From assembly GCA_019752015.1 (NCBI GenBank), contig JAIEMQ010000006.1, forward strand, positions 258,842 to 322,841: a DNA stretch of 64,000 nucleotides. Direction: 5' to 3'. Source of the DNA: Cyanobacteriota bacterium. Its GTDB lineage: Bacteria > Acidobacteriota > Vicinamibacteria > Vicinamibacterales > UBA2999. A model generated the notes under the pieces. That model did no database searches. It saw nothing but the letters and a program-made list of their open reading frames with translations, and was not told where the DNA came from. Shown piece by piece: positions 46,872 through 55,691 of the stretch (positions within the stretch are counted from its first letter, which is position 1; each line of letters opens with the position of its first letter). Both the position numbers and the translations under genes were made by a program.

Positions 46872-48760
46872 TGTGCGGAATCGCCGGCATCGTCCACCTG
46901 ACCGGCGCGCCGGTTGATCGCAGTGTCCTGCAATCAATGACGGATGCGATCGCGCACCGGGGACCGGACGACACCGGCTGTCACGTTGCCGGCCCGGTCG
47001 GCATCGGCAATCGCCGTTTGTCGATCATCGATCTCTCCGCGCACGGCCACCAGCCGATGGCCAACGAGACCGGCGACGTGTTCGTGACCTACAACGGCGC
47101 CATCTACAACTTTCGCGAGCTGCGCATCGAGCTCGAACGGGACGGGCATCGCTTCCAGTCGCACACCGACACCGAAGTGATCGTCCACGCCTACGAACAG
47201 TGGGGCGATGCGTGCGTCGATCGTTTCAACGGCATGTTCGCCTTTGCAATCTGCGACAGCCGGCTCGGGGCGGCGCGCAGCCGCCTCCTGCTCGCGAGGG
47301 ATCGCTACGGGATCAAGCCGCTGTACTACGCGGCCACGGCCGATCGCGTGCTGTTCGGATCGGAAATCAAGGCGCTGCTCAAGCACCCTGAGCAGCGTGT
47401 GTCTGTCAGCCCGGCCGCGTTGTCGGAGTACTTCACGTTCCAGAACACCTTCAGCGACCTGACGCTTTTCGAAGGCGTGCGCCTGCTGCCGCCGGGGCAC
47501 GTGATGGTCGTGGACGTGCCGTCGAAATCCTTGAGCGCGAAAGCGTACTGGGACTTCAACTTCCAGGCGCCGGCGTCGATCGGCAGCTTCGAGGACACCG
47601 CCGCCGAGCTCAAGCAGACCTTCGAGTCAGCGGTGAGCCGGCAACTGGTCGCTGACGTTTCGGTCGGCTCGTACCTGAGTGGCGGCATTGATTCGAGCTC
47701 GCTCGTTGCCGTGGCCGTCAAAGAAATTCCGCGGCTGCGCACCTTCACCGGCGGCTTCGACATGTCGTCGGCGTCGGGTCTCGAGCTTGGCTTCGACGAG
47801 CGCGTGCCGTCGGAGCGCATCTCCAACCATTTCAAGACCGAGCACTACGAAATGGTGTTGCACGCCGGCGACATGGAATACGTGCTGCCGAAACTGATCT
47901 GGCATCTCGAAGATCTGCGGGTCGGGCAGTGCTATCCCAATTACTACGTCGCGGGCCTCGCCGGAAAATTCGTCCGCGTCGTGCTGTCCGGCAGCGGCGG
48001 CGACGAGTTGTTCGGCGGCTACCCGTGGCGCTACTACCGCGGCATGCACGCGGCCAGCCCGGACGAATATTTCCGTTCGTACTACGACTACTGGCAGCGG
48101 CTGATTCCGGATCACGACCGCGGGCGCTTTTTCAACGGCTCGACCTGGAACGAGGTCCGCGAATACGAGCCGTTCGACGTCTTCCGCGGCGTGTTCAGCG
48201 GCCACGAGCTGCCGCTCGAAACCGCCGAGGATTTCGTCAACGCCTCGCTCTATTTCGAGATCAAGACGTTCCTGCACGGCCTGCTGGTCGTCGAAGACAA
48301 GCTGAGCATGGCGCACGGTCTCGAGACACGCGTGCCGTTTCTCGACAACGCTGTGGTCGATCTGGCTTTGAAGATCCCGCCGCGCTACAAGTTGAGCGAC
48401 CTGGAGCACGCGCCGAAAGTCGACGAAGACGACGTCGGCAAGACGACGCGTTATCGCATGCTGCCGACGGCCGACGGCAAGCGCGTCCTTCGCGAAGCGG
48501 TCAAGCCGTTGCTGCCCAATTACGTGTGGGACCGGCCGAAGCAGGGCTTCTCGGCGCCCGATGCGTCGTGGTTTCGCGGCGAGAGCATCGACTACGTCAA
48601 CCGGCTGTTGCGCGATCCGCGCGCGCGCATTTTCGAGTTCATCGAACCGGCCTACGTCGGACAGGTTCTCGATGAGCACACCAGCGGCCGCGTCAACCAC
48701 CGGCTGCTGATCTGGTCGCTCCTCAGCTTCGAGTGGTGGTGCCGGAGCTTTCTTGGCTGA
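46871..48760 (+). CDS. AsnB-type glutamine-hydrolysing amidotransferase
   Basis: A 629-residue asparagine synthetase-like protein. Cys2 starts the glutamine amidohydrolase domain (MCGIAGIVHL), which has RLSIIDLSAHGHQPM and FNGMFAFAI; the synthetase half has the pyrophosphate loop SGGIDSS at 270-276 and LSGSGGDELFGGYPWR. Such proteins in polysaccharide loci (for example WbpS- or WbmE-type) convert a uronic carboxyl to an amide rather than making asparagine. Uronic acids made by the WbpB/D/I set would be plausible acceptors. The ATG overlaps the previous stop; the product is longer than AsnB of E. coli (about 550). Confidence 0.85.
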   Translation: MCGIAGIVHLTGAPVDRSVLQSMTDAIAHRGPDDTGCHVAGPVGIGNRRLSIIDLSAHGHQPMANETGDVFVTYNGAIYNFRELRIELERDGHRFQSHTDTEVIVHAYEQWGDACVDRFNGMFAFAICDSRLGAARSRLLLARDRYGIKPLYYAATADRVLFGSEIKALLKHPEQRVSVSPAALSEYFTFQNTFSDLTLFEGVRLLPPGHVMVVDVPSKSLSAKAYWDFNFQAPASIGSFEDTAAELKQTFESAVSRQLVADVSVGSYLSGGIDSSSLVAVAVKEIPRLRTFTGGFDMSSASGLELGFDERVPSERISNHFKTEHYEMVLHAGDMEYVLPKLIWHLEDLRVGQCYPNYYVAGLAGKFVRVVLSGSGGDELFGGYPWRYYRGMHAASPDEYFRSYYDYWQRLIPDHDRGRFFNGSTWNEVREYEPFDVFRGVFSGHELPLETAEDFVNASLYFEIKTFLHGLLVVEDKLSMAHGLETRVPFLDNAVVDLALKIPPRYKLSDLEHAPKVDEDDVGKTTRYRMLPTADGKRVLREAVKPLLPNYVWDRPKQGFSAPDASWFRGESIDYVNRLLRDPRARIFEFIEPAYVGQVLDEHTSGRVNHRLLIWSLLSFEWWCRSFLG

Positions 48761-49823
48761 CGCGTCGATCGAACGGCTCGACGATCGCCCGGCGGCGGAA
48801 TACGACGCGTTCGTCCGCGGCATCCCGAGCGCGCTGCTGTATCACGGCCTCGAGTATCGCCGGTTGCTGACCGGATTGCTCGATGCCGAACCGGTGTATT
48901 TCGGTGCGCGTTCGAAGAGCGGACAACTGATTGGAGTGCTGCCGGCTTTCCTGCGCTCCGAAGGCGTCTACGGCCCGATTCTCAACTCGCTGCCGTTCTA
49001 TGGCAGCAATGGCGGAGTCGTGGTCGCGCCGGGACATGAAAGTGCCGGCCGTCTACTGCTGCAGGCGTGCGCGGAGTTCGCGAAAGAGAAAGCCTGCGCC
49101 GCGGCCACCATCGTGTCGTCGCCGCTCGACAATGACGGCTCGATCTACGAAAACAATTTTCCGCACGACCTCACCGAAACGCGCACCGGCCAGATCTCCA
49201 CGCTGCCGCAACGCGGCGGCGATGCCGACGATCAGCTGATGCAGCAGTTTCATCGCAAGACGAGGGCGGTCGTGCAGAAGGCCGTGTCGAGCGGCATCGA
49301 GGTGGCTTCCGAGCGTGACGCCGGCGCCCTGGAGTTCATTGCGGCTGAACACCGCGCCGGCATCCTCGCCAAGTCCGGTCTTCCGAAACCGGATCGCTTC
49401 TTCGAGCTGGTGTCGAGCGGGTTCACTTACGGCCGCGACTACGAAACCTTCATTGCGCGGCTGGACGGGAAGCCGATTGCCGGACTGCTGTTGTTCTATT
49501 TCAACGGCACCGTCGAATACTTCACGCCTGTGGTGCAGCCGGAGCATCGATCGCTGCAGCCGCTGTCGTTGATCATCTGGCACTCGATGCGCGCCGCGAT
49601 TGCTCGCGGCCTTCGCTACTGGAACTGGGGCGGCACCTGGGCCAGCCAGACGACACTATACTTTTTCAAGCAGCGGTGGGGCGCCGTCGATCGCCCGTAT
49701 CGCTACTACACGCGCATCTTCAATCGCGACTTGTTGAACGCCACTCCCGCGCAGTTATTGAAGGAGTACCCGTACTTTTTCGTCGCGCCGTTCGATCGGC
49801 TACAGGTCCCGAATGCATCCTGA
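48753..49823 (+). CDS. FemAB/GNAT-fold aminoacyl- or acyltransferase
   Basis: A 356-residue double-GNAT protein of the FemAB type. Marks are YDAFVRGIPSALLYHGLEYRRLL at the start, LMQQFHRKTRAVVQKAVSSGIEV (the family's KxRxxIxKA-like segment), FIARLDGKPIAGLLLFYFNGTVEYFTPV and YWNWGGTWASQTTLYFFKQRWGA near the end. FemAB-type enzymes add amino acids or acyl groups to amino groups; in sugar loci they modify glycans. It starts with TTG 48753, overlapping AsnB by eight bases, and might act on an amide or amino group created nearby. It overlaps the next gene by 11 bases. Confidence 0.72.
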   Translation: MADASIERLDDRPAAEYDAFVRGIPSALLYHGLEYRRLLTGLLDAEPVYFGARSKSGQLIGVLPAFLRSEGVYGPILNSLPFYGSNGGVVVAPGHESAGRLLLQACAEFAKEKACAAATIVSSPLDNDGSIYENNFPHDLTETRTGQISTLPQRGGDADDQLMQQFHRKTRAVVQKAVSSGIEVASERDAGALEFIAAEHRAGILAKSGLPKPDRFFELVSSGFTYGRDYETFIARLDGKPIAGLLLFYFNGTVEYFTPVVQPEHRSLQPLSLIIWHSMRAAIARGLRYWNWGGTWASQTTLYFFKQRWGAVDRPYRYYTRIFNRDLLNATPAQLLKEYPYFFVAPFDRLQVPNAS

Positions 49824-50487
49824 CTTCCGCGCGCGTGAGCAGTCCTACTACGGCGACATCCGCGCGAAATATGCCGGCGCGCTGGATCAGTTCGGCGACG
49901 ATCTGCGCTCGATCTTCACGCCGAAGGGCCGGCAGGCGCTGCGCTATCGTCACATGCTCGAGGGCCTCGAGTTCAGCTCGGTGCTCGACTTCGGCTGCGG
50001 CACCGGGCTGCTCAAGAGTTATCTCGATTCGACCGCGCCCAACGTGCGTTACACCGGCGTCGACATCGTCGAAGGATTCGTGAGCCTCTGTCAGAAGAAG
50101 TTCGCCGGCACCGAGTTCAAGCACATTCGCGGTGTCGATGACGTTCCCGGGGGGCATGACGTCGTCCTGATCGCCGGCACATTCAACATGGTGCCCGAAG
50201 GCTGGTCGGAAGGCGAGTATCGCGACTTCGTCTTCGATACGCTGGCGGCGCTCTTCGACAAGGCGAATCGCTACCTGGTGTTTGATTTTCTCAGCGAGCA
50301 GGTCGATTACCGGCAGCCGACCGCGTTTCATCCGTCGTACGGCGACGTCGCCCGATTCATCAGCACCCGCCTGAGCAAGCGGTTCGAGATCCTGCAGCAC
50401 TACATGCCGTTCGAGGCGGCAGCGCGCGCGTATAAGGATCAGACGATCACGCCGGGCGTGTACGTGTTCGAGGATGCAGACGCCTGA
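49813..50487 (+). CDS. Class I SAM-dependent methyltransferase
   Basis: A 224-residue methyltransferase. Motif I FSSVLDFGCGTGLLKSYL, then RYTGVDIVEGFVSLCQ and GHDVVLIAGTFNMVPEGW as motif II/post-II. The last third has HPSYGDVARFISTRLSKRFEIL and ends with PGVYVFED. It is similar in length and order to the other methyltransferases of this window but only weakly related to them by eye, so a different site is likely. ATG 49813 overlaps the FemAB-like gene by 11 bases and its stop overlaps the next ATG. Confidence 0.8.
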   Translation: MHPDFRAREQSYYGDIRAKYAGALDQFGDDLRSIFTPKGRQALRYRHMLEGLEFSSVLDFGCGTGLLKSYLDSTAPNVRYTGVDIVEGFVSLCQKKFAGTEFKHIRGVDDVPGGHDVVLIAGTFNMVPEGWSEGEYRDFVFDTLAALFDKANRYLVFDFLSEQVDYRQPTAFHPSYGDVARFISTRLSKRFEILQHYMPFEAAARAYKDQTITPGVYVFEDADA

Positions 50488-51899
50488 TGCCGCCGGGGTT
50501 CGGCGCGAGCCTGCTCACCGCGCTCGAACATCGCTCGGCGATTGCGGCCGGCGCGGCGCTTTTTCGCGGCGTCCGCGCGATCGGCGGCGCCACCGCGGAG
50601 TCGAAGCTGTCGCAGTTCATCGAGGCTCACATTGTCCAATCGGGATGGCCCCGCCACCAGGAAGGGTGGATCAACCTGCACGCGTCGCGCTGGCTCCGAT
50701 TGTCGCGCCGCCGCGCCGCTCGATCGAGCAGCGGCGAACGCGTCGCGCTTCGGGCGGCCGGCGATCGCTGGCGCGTCGGGATGGTCGGCGAGTTTTCCGG
50801 GCTGCTGAGTTTTCCGAAAGAGTTGTTCACCCGCATCCCGGATGGCATCGACGTTTTCATATTCGATCGGCCGTTTCGCGGTGGCTCCGGAGGCTTTCTG
50901 AAGCCACTGGTGGCGGGTTATTGCGAGCTGCCGGCCGGGGCCGATCAGAACGACGCCGCGGCGCGCTCGATCGACGAAGCCGATCTCGACATGCTGATGG
51001 TGATCGGTCCGAAGCCCGACGCCTATGAGCTGCTCGATCGCGTACGGACACGTGCGGTCATGAACTACTGCACCGGTTCCGATTTGATGTATCACGAGCG
51101 GCTCGACTTCCAGATGCACGGCCAACCCCAGGCGGATTATTTCGTCAGGAACGAGCGGATGTTCTGCGGACTGACCATGCGTCCGTTGAGCGATGCGGTG
51201 GTGATGCCGATCGAGATTGGCTTTTACGATCGGCGGTCGCTGCCCGTGACGGCGGGGCCGTCGTGGTCCGACCGCGATCCGCTGATCGTCTTCCACGGCA
51301 GCCTGCACAAGTTCGCGCGTCCGCGCGTGCTGGACGCGATCCTGCCGCTGCTCGCTGAAGACACGAGCGTCTCGCTCGCGCTGATGGGCAGGGACATCGA
51401 TCGATCGCTCGAAGCGATCATGACGGCCGCGAGAGCGCGAGGAGTCGAGTCGCGCGTGCACTACGAAGGCAGCTTCAGCGCGGTTCGTGATGAAACGGCG
51501 GGAGTGGCGGATCCGGGCTGGACGCGGCTGGTGAATCTGCTGCAGAAGGCGCGGCTGGCGCCCGATCCGTTTCCGATTGGCGGGGGCTCGTCGCGATTCG
51601 AAGCCTACGTGCTCGGCGCGCCGTCGGTGCACCTCGGCGTGCGATTCGATGATGCCGCACTCGGCCGCCGCCAGGACAGCGCGTGCGACGTGCTGTTCCT
51701 CAATACGAAGAAAGGCACGGCGTTCGATGTGGCCGAGTACCGCCGCCTGTGCAGCGCGTGCCTGCACGATGGCGACTTCGCCGGCGCCCTGGCCGCTGAA
51801 CAGTACGCGATCGCCGACTCGTTGACCGATTCCCACGCCTGGTGGATTCGTCTGCGCACGACCTGCGAGACCTGGAGGCGCCAGTGCTCCGCCGTTTGA
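50487..51899 (+). CDS. Putative GT-B glycosyltransferase, OGT-like C-terminus
   Basis: A 470-residue protein without a clear family name. The last half contains DRDPLIVFHGSLHKFARPRVLDAILPLLAEDTSVSLALMGRDIDRSL followed by DPGWTRLVNLLQKARLAPDPFPIGGGSSRFEAYVLGAPSVHLGVRFDD. The order (segment with a glycine-rich APDPFPIGGGSSRFEA, then a GAPSVHL turn) resembles the donor half of O-GlcNAc-transferase (GT41)-type enzymes, where a similar DTFPYNGG...GVPVV motif occurs. The N-terminal half (MVGEFSGLLSFPKELFTRIP) may bind an acceptor. Function is inferred only. Confidence 0.55.
   Translation: MPPGFGASLLTALEHRSAIAAGAALFRGVRAIGGATAESKLSQFIEAHIVQSGWPRHQEGWINLHASRWLRLSRRRAARSSSGERVALRAAGDRWRVGMVGEFSGLLSFPKELFTRIPDGIDVFIFDRPFRGGSGGFLKPLVAGYCELPAGADQNDAAARSIDEADLDMLMVIGPKPDAYELLDRVRTRAVMNYCTGSDLMYHERLDFQMHGQPQADYFVRNERMFCGLTMRPLSDAVVMPIEIGFYDRRSLPVTAGPSWSDRDPLIVFHGSLHKFARPRVLDAILPLLAEDTSVSLALMGRDIDRSLEAIMTAARARGVESRVHYEGSFSAVRDETAGVADPGWTRLVNLLQKARLAPDPFPIGGGSSRFEAYVLGAPSVHLGVRFDDAALGRRQDSACDVLFLNTKKGTAFDVAEYRRLCSACLHDGDFAGALAAEQYAIADSLTDSHAWWIRLRTTCETWRRQCSAV
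51874..51878 (+). promoter_or_regulatory. Shine-Dalgarno GGAGG deciding the start of the next gene
   Basis: GGAGG lies five bases before GTG 51884. This supports GTG 51884 over GTG 51842, which would give a 58-base overlap with the preceding gene. Confidence 0.65.
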
Positions 51900-52975
51900 T
51901 CCTGATCGCCGTCGTGCTGTCGCTCGCCGGCGGCGCCTTTGCGTTTGGATTGTGGGTCGGCACCTATCAACCGCCGTTCTACCACCGGCTGCGGAACTTC
52001 AAGCGCACGCTGTCGGGCCAGACCGAACCGGTCCTGACCAGCGAACAGCGCATGATGGCCGCGGCGTTTACCGACGCGATGATCGCCGATCAGATCCTGC
52101 CGCCGATTACCAGCTTCGCGGAGATCGCCGAGCGGCTGAAAACCTACGAAGTCGATCCCGCGATCTTTCCATCCGCCTATCAGCAGCTGCAGGTGCTGGG
52201 CGCGGATCAGTCCGGCGATCATCTTGCGGTTCGTTATCAGCTGGCCGGCCGCGACTACGTGGCCTATGCCTACGCCTCGTTCTCGACGCCGAAGAAGGAA
52301 TGCGCGTCGGTCGTCGTCCCGGGCAGCGGACAGAATCAGTCCTCCGAAATCTTCGCCGGCAATCCGCAGAACTACCAGGGCACGATCGCCGTGGCTATGC
52401 GCGACCTGTGCGATCCGGTCGTGATCGTGAAGCCGAACGAGGACTTCCTCGCGATTCATAACGGCTCGCGCAAGTTGAACTACACCGCGATTGCCGTCTC
52501 GCTGCTGAATCGCGGCGCCTCGTATTCGGCGCATTACCTGATCAACGCGCTCGCCGTCGTCAAACATCTGCAGGCGAGCTACCGCGTCGTCGTGCCGATG
52601 GGACTGTCGCAGGGCGGCGACGGCGCGCTCAACGTCGCGATGCAATCGCGGCCCGCGGGGGCGGTGGTCGCGTCCGGTTTCTCGATCTACGACCAGCAGT
52701 TGACGTGGGCCAACCTCGAACAGGTGATCATCCCGGGCGCGTATCGCAATTTCAACGAGCGCGTTCACTCCGAGGTGGCGGCCTCGCCGACGCGATATTT
52801 CTTCACGTCGGGCAAGGACGAAGACGTGACGTGGGGTCTCGAGGCCGAGACGCAAGCCACCTGTAAGTTCCTCGCCGACCTGCCGCGCGTGCGTTGCTCC
52901 ATTCACGACGGCGGCCACATCTTTCCGCTTCCCGAGGTCCGATCATTTCTGCAGGACGTCATCGCGGGGCGTTAG
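51884..52975 (+). CDS. Membrane-anchored alpha/beta hydrolase of unknown specificity
   Basis: About 363 residues. An N-terminal anchor (LRRLILIAVVLSLAGGAFAFGLWVG) is followed by an extra helical region (RMMAAAFTDAMIADQILPPITSFAEIAERLKTY) and a hydrolase core in which GLSQGG is the nucleophile elbow, GKDEDVTWG supplies the probable acid and DGGHIFPLPE the histidine. It could be an esterase or a deacetylase in the periplasm. Two further cysteines lie around 140-177. Its start is supported by GGAGG five bases upstream of GTG 51884. Substrate not evident; a role in glycan O-acetyl removal is possible but unproven. Confidence 0.68.
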   Translation: MLRRLILIAVVLSLAGGAFAFGLWVGTYQPPFYHRLRNFKRTLSGQTEPVLTSEQRMMAAAFTDAMIADQILPPITSFAEIAERLKTYEVDPAIFPSAYQQLQVLGADQSGDHLAVRYQLAGRDYVAYAYASFSTPKKECASVVVPGSGQNQSSEIFAGNPQNYQGTIAVAMRDLCDPVVIVKPNEDFLAIHNGSRKLNYTAIAVSLLNRGASYSAHYLINALAVVKHLQASYRVVVPMGLSQGGDGALNVAMQSRPAGAVVASGFSIYDQQLTWANLEQVIIPGAYRNFNERVHSEVAASPTRYFFTSGKDEDVTWGLEAETQATCKFLADLPRVRCSIHDGGHIFPLPEVRSFLQDVIAGR

Positions 52976-55209
52976 TCCCGGCCGGGGCGCGTGCCGCCCT
53001 GCTCGCCGCGTTCTTTTTGTCAGGCACGTCGGCGTTGATTTACCAGGTCGTCTGGCAGCGGCTGCTGACGGTGCATTACGGGGTCGGTCCGGCATCAGTG
53101 GCGTTGATCGTCAGCGTCTTCATGCTCGGACTCGGCATCGGATCGATCGTCGGCGGCCGCTGGGCCGAGCAAGGTGTCGATGTTGCTTCACGCTATGCCG
53201 CGATCGAAATCATCATCGGCGCGCTCGGACTCGCCAGCGGCCCGGTGATCGGCATCATCGGCAGAAGCACCGCGGGCAGCGGCCCGTTCGTGATGTTCCT
53301 GATCCTGTTCGTGATTCTGCTGCCGCCCACGCTGTTGATGGGCGCAACGTTGCCCCTGCTGACAAAAGCCTACGGCCGGGCGCAGGGATCGTTTCTCGGT
53401 TCCGTCGCCATGCTTTACGGCATCAACACACTGGGCGCAGCGGCGGGGTGCATCCTCGCGTCGTACGTGCTGATTTCTCTCTGGGGAAACGCGGCGGCAC
53501 TCTACACGGCCGCGGTCCTCAATGCTGTTGTCGCGGCGGTCGTGTTCGCGGCTCGCCGGCCGTTTCAGGCGCTATCCGCAGCGCCCGCCGATCAGCCCGC
53601 GCCGTGGTTTGGCGATCGCCTTTACGTCGTCGCCTTCCTGAGCGGCTTCCTCGGAATCGGTTACGAGATTCTCTGGTTTCGCGTCGTGTCGGTCGTCGTC
53701 AAGGACTCGCCGTACGCCTTTTCGACGATGCTTGCTGTTTACCTTCTCGCGCTTGGTGCGGGCAGCCTGCTGGTGACGGCGCTGATTCGTCGTCGACCCG
53801 CGATCGACAAGGCGGCGTGGCTGGCGTGGGTCCAGCTTGGTATTGCCGCGGCCACGGTGGCGTCGCTCGCGGCGCTGCCGCTCGTCAATCGCATTCCGAT
53901 CGTCTCGGAAGTGCTCGACATCGGGTTCGGCCAGCAGATCCATCCGCCCATCACCATGCCGCGCATTCGCCTCGAATGGATCGTCGCCTTCGACATCGTG
54001 TTGTGGCCGATGGCGGTGATCGGCGCGGGCGCTTTGTTGTTCGGCGCCGGCTTTCCGCTGCTGGCGTCGCTCGGCCTGAAGAATCCGAATCGCGAAGGTG
54101 ATGCGATCTCGCGCGTGTATGCGCTGACGATTCTCGGCAACGTCTGCGGCGGGCTGGTCACCGGCTTCCTACTGTTGCCGGTGTGGAAGACCGAAGGGAC
54201 CTGGCTGGCATTCGTCGCGACGGGAGCGATCATCGCCGCCATCATTGGCGGCAAGGTTGCGGCATCAACACGCCGGGTCGCGATCATGGCGGCTGCGGCC
54301 GTGATCGTGATCGCCGGTGCATCGATCCTGGCAGCCGGCCCGCGCGTCTATCCGATCCTGCATCGAGTGAACGTCGCCGACCCCGCGCGAGTGTCCTATT
54401 TCGAAGAAGGCGTCGAAGGCGTAGTCCTCACGTCGGTGAAGAACGGCGTCGTCACCAATCTGATCAACGGCACGTCACACGGCGGCCGGCCGGGATATGC
54501 CTTCTATTACGAGACGATCGAAGCGCTGAGCCGTGCCCGCGACACACGGCACTTGCTGATCATCGGGCTTGGGGCGGGATCCGTCCTCGAGCAGGCGCTG
54601 ATGCTGGATACGGTCGAGGACGTGACGCTCGTCGAAGTGAACTGCACACTGATCACCAACCTGCGCAAGATCGACATCTACCAGCCGCTGCTGTCCGATC
54701 GCCGCCTCACCATCGTCATCGACGATGGCCGGCGGTTTCTGCAGCGCACCGATCGGCGTTTTGATGCGGTCCTGATCGATCCGCTCCGCACTCGCTCGGC
54801 ATACAGCAACAACCTCTATTCGGAGGAATTTTACCGGCTGGCGTCGAGCCGGCTGGCGCCTGGCGGCGTGATGATGGTGTGGACCGACGAATTCCGCATC
54901 ATGCCGCAAACGTTTGCGGCGGTGTTCCCCAACGTGCTGCTGTTCGATTTCTTCATGGTCGGCTCGCCCGATCCGATGACCGTCGATGCGGCGCGCCGTG
55001 ACGCGATGCTGGCGCCGCATCCGCAGGCGGCGCGCGACGCCATCGCGCACTTCGACGGCGCTCTCGTCGGCGATCAGTCGCTGATCAGCGCGAAGCGGTG
55101 GCCGATCAATACCGATTACCGTCCCGCTGCTGAATATTTTCTCGGCCATGTCTATCGCGGCTGGACGTCACAGCCGTGGATGATGCGCAGTTGGGCGGAG
55201 CAAAGATGA
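52894..55209 (+). CDS. Membrane protein fused to a spermidine-synthase-like domain
   Basis: A protein of about 750-771 residues. The N-terminal 470 residues contain about 12 hydrophobic spans (FFLSGTSALIYQVVWQRLLTVHYG, MLGLGIGSIVGGRW, LMGATLPLLTKAYG). The C-terminal part is a spermidine-synthase-like Rossmann domain (HLLIIGLGAGSVLEQALMLD, then DDGRRFLQRTDRRFDAVLIDPLRTRSAYSNNLYSEEFYRLASSRLAPGG). This fusion is known in several bacteria but its function is not established; polyamine or aminopropyl transfer is a guess. The start is doubtful: TTG 52894 implies an 82-base overlap, and no ATG or GTG occurs in frame closer to the hydrophobic part. Confidence 0.75.
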   Translation: MLHSRRRPHLSASRGPIISAGRHRGALVPAGARAALLAAFFLSGTSALIYQVVWQRLLTVHYGVGPASVALIVSVFMLGLGIGSIVGGRWAEQGVDVASRYAAIEIIIGALGLASGPVIGIIGRSTAGSGPFVMFLILFVILLPPTLLMGATLPLLTKAYGRAQGSFLGSVAMLYGINTLGAAAGCILASYVLISLWGNAAALYTAAVLNAVVAAVVFAARRPFQALSAAPADQPAPWFGDRLYVVAFLSGFLGIGYEILWFRVVSVVVKDSPYAFSTMLAVYLLALGAGSLLVTALIRRRPAIDKAAWLAWVQLGIAAATVASLAALPLVNRIPIVSEVLDIGFGQQIHPPITMPRIRLEWIVAFDIVLWPMAVIGAGALLFGAGFPLLASLGLKNPNREGDAISRVYALTILGNVCGGLVTGFLLLPVWKTEGTWLAFVATGAIIAAIIGGKVAASTRRVAIMAAAAVIVIAGASILAAGPRVYPILHRVNVADPARVSYFEEGVEGVVLTSVKNGVVTNLINGTSHGGRPGYAFYYETIEALSRARDTRHLLIIGLGAGSVLEQALMLDTVEDVTLVEVNCTLITNLRKIDIYQPLLSDRRLTIVIDDGRRFLQRTDRRFDAVLIDPLRTRSAYSNNLYSEEFYRLASSRLAPGGVMMVWTDEFRIMPQTFAAVFPNVLLFDFFMVGSPDPMTVDAARRDAMLAPHPQAARDAIAHFDGALVGDQSLISAKRWPINTDYRPAAEYFLGHVYRGWTSQPWMMRSWAEQR

Positions 55210-55691
55210 TCTTCTGGCGGATCCTGGGGCCGCTCGCAGATTTCGTGGTGAGGCTCGCGCACCGATATCGATCCGAACGCTGGCTGGCGGCGATGAAGCG
55301 ATCCGGCTTTGTGCAGCTGCGCATGCCGCTCGAGATTTACGACGCCGAAAAGATCGAATGCGGCGGTGACGTGGCGTTCGGCGAGTTCTGTCACATCCGC
55401 GCCAATGGCGGGTTGAAAATCGGCAGTCGCGTGATGATCGCGTCGCACGTGATCATCACGACACGATCGCATCCCGTAAACTTGCCGCGATATGCGATTA
55501 CCGAAGACGCCGCCGTCGAAATCGGTGATGACGTGTGGATTGGCGCCGGGGCGGTCATCTTGCCCGGTGTCTCCATCGGCAACGGCGCCGTCGTTGCCGC
55601 GGGTGCGGTAGTCAACAGCCCGGTGCCGCCACACACGGTGGCCGCCGGCGTTCCGGCAAGAGTCGTTCGCGAACTCGATCCACCGAGATGA
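55206..55691 (+). CDS. Left-handed beta-helix O-acetyltransferase (WbbJ-like)
   Basis: A 161-residue hexapeptide acyltransferase. Starting MIFWRILGPLADFVVRLAHRYRSERWLAAMKRSGF, an amphipathic helix that may associate with the membrane, it continues with coils such as GDVAFGEFCHIRANGGLKIGSRVMIASHVIITTRSHP and VEIGDDVWIGAGAVILPGVSIGNGAVVAAGAVV. The histidine in TTRSHP is the usual acetyl-CoA-site residue. ATG 55206 overlaps the previous stop and has GGAG five bases upstream. It probably acetylates a sugar in the glycan. Confidence 0.83.
   Translation: MIFWRILGPLADFVVRLAHRYRSERWLAAMKRSGFVQLRMPLEIYDAEKIECGGDVAFGEFCHIRANGGLKIGSRVMIASHVIITTRSHPVNLPRYAITEDAAVEIGDDVWIGAGAVILPGVSIGNGAVVAAGAVVNSPVPPHTVAAGVPARVVRELDPPR

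Noticed and set aside
46871-48760. A housekeeping asparagine synthetase.
   Set aside because: Its position between a sugar aminotransferase and a FemAB-like gene, with overlaps on both sides, argues for a glycan amidotransferase; substrate is still unproven.
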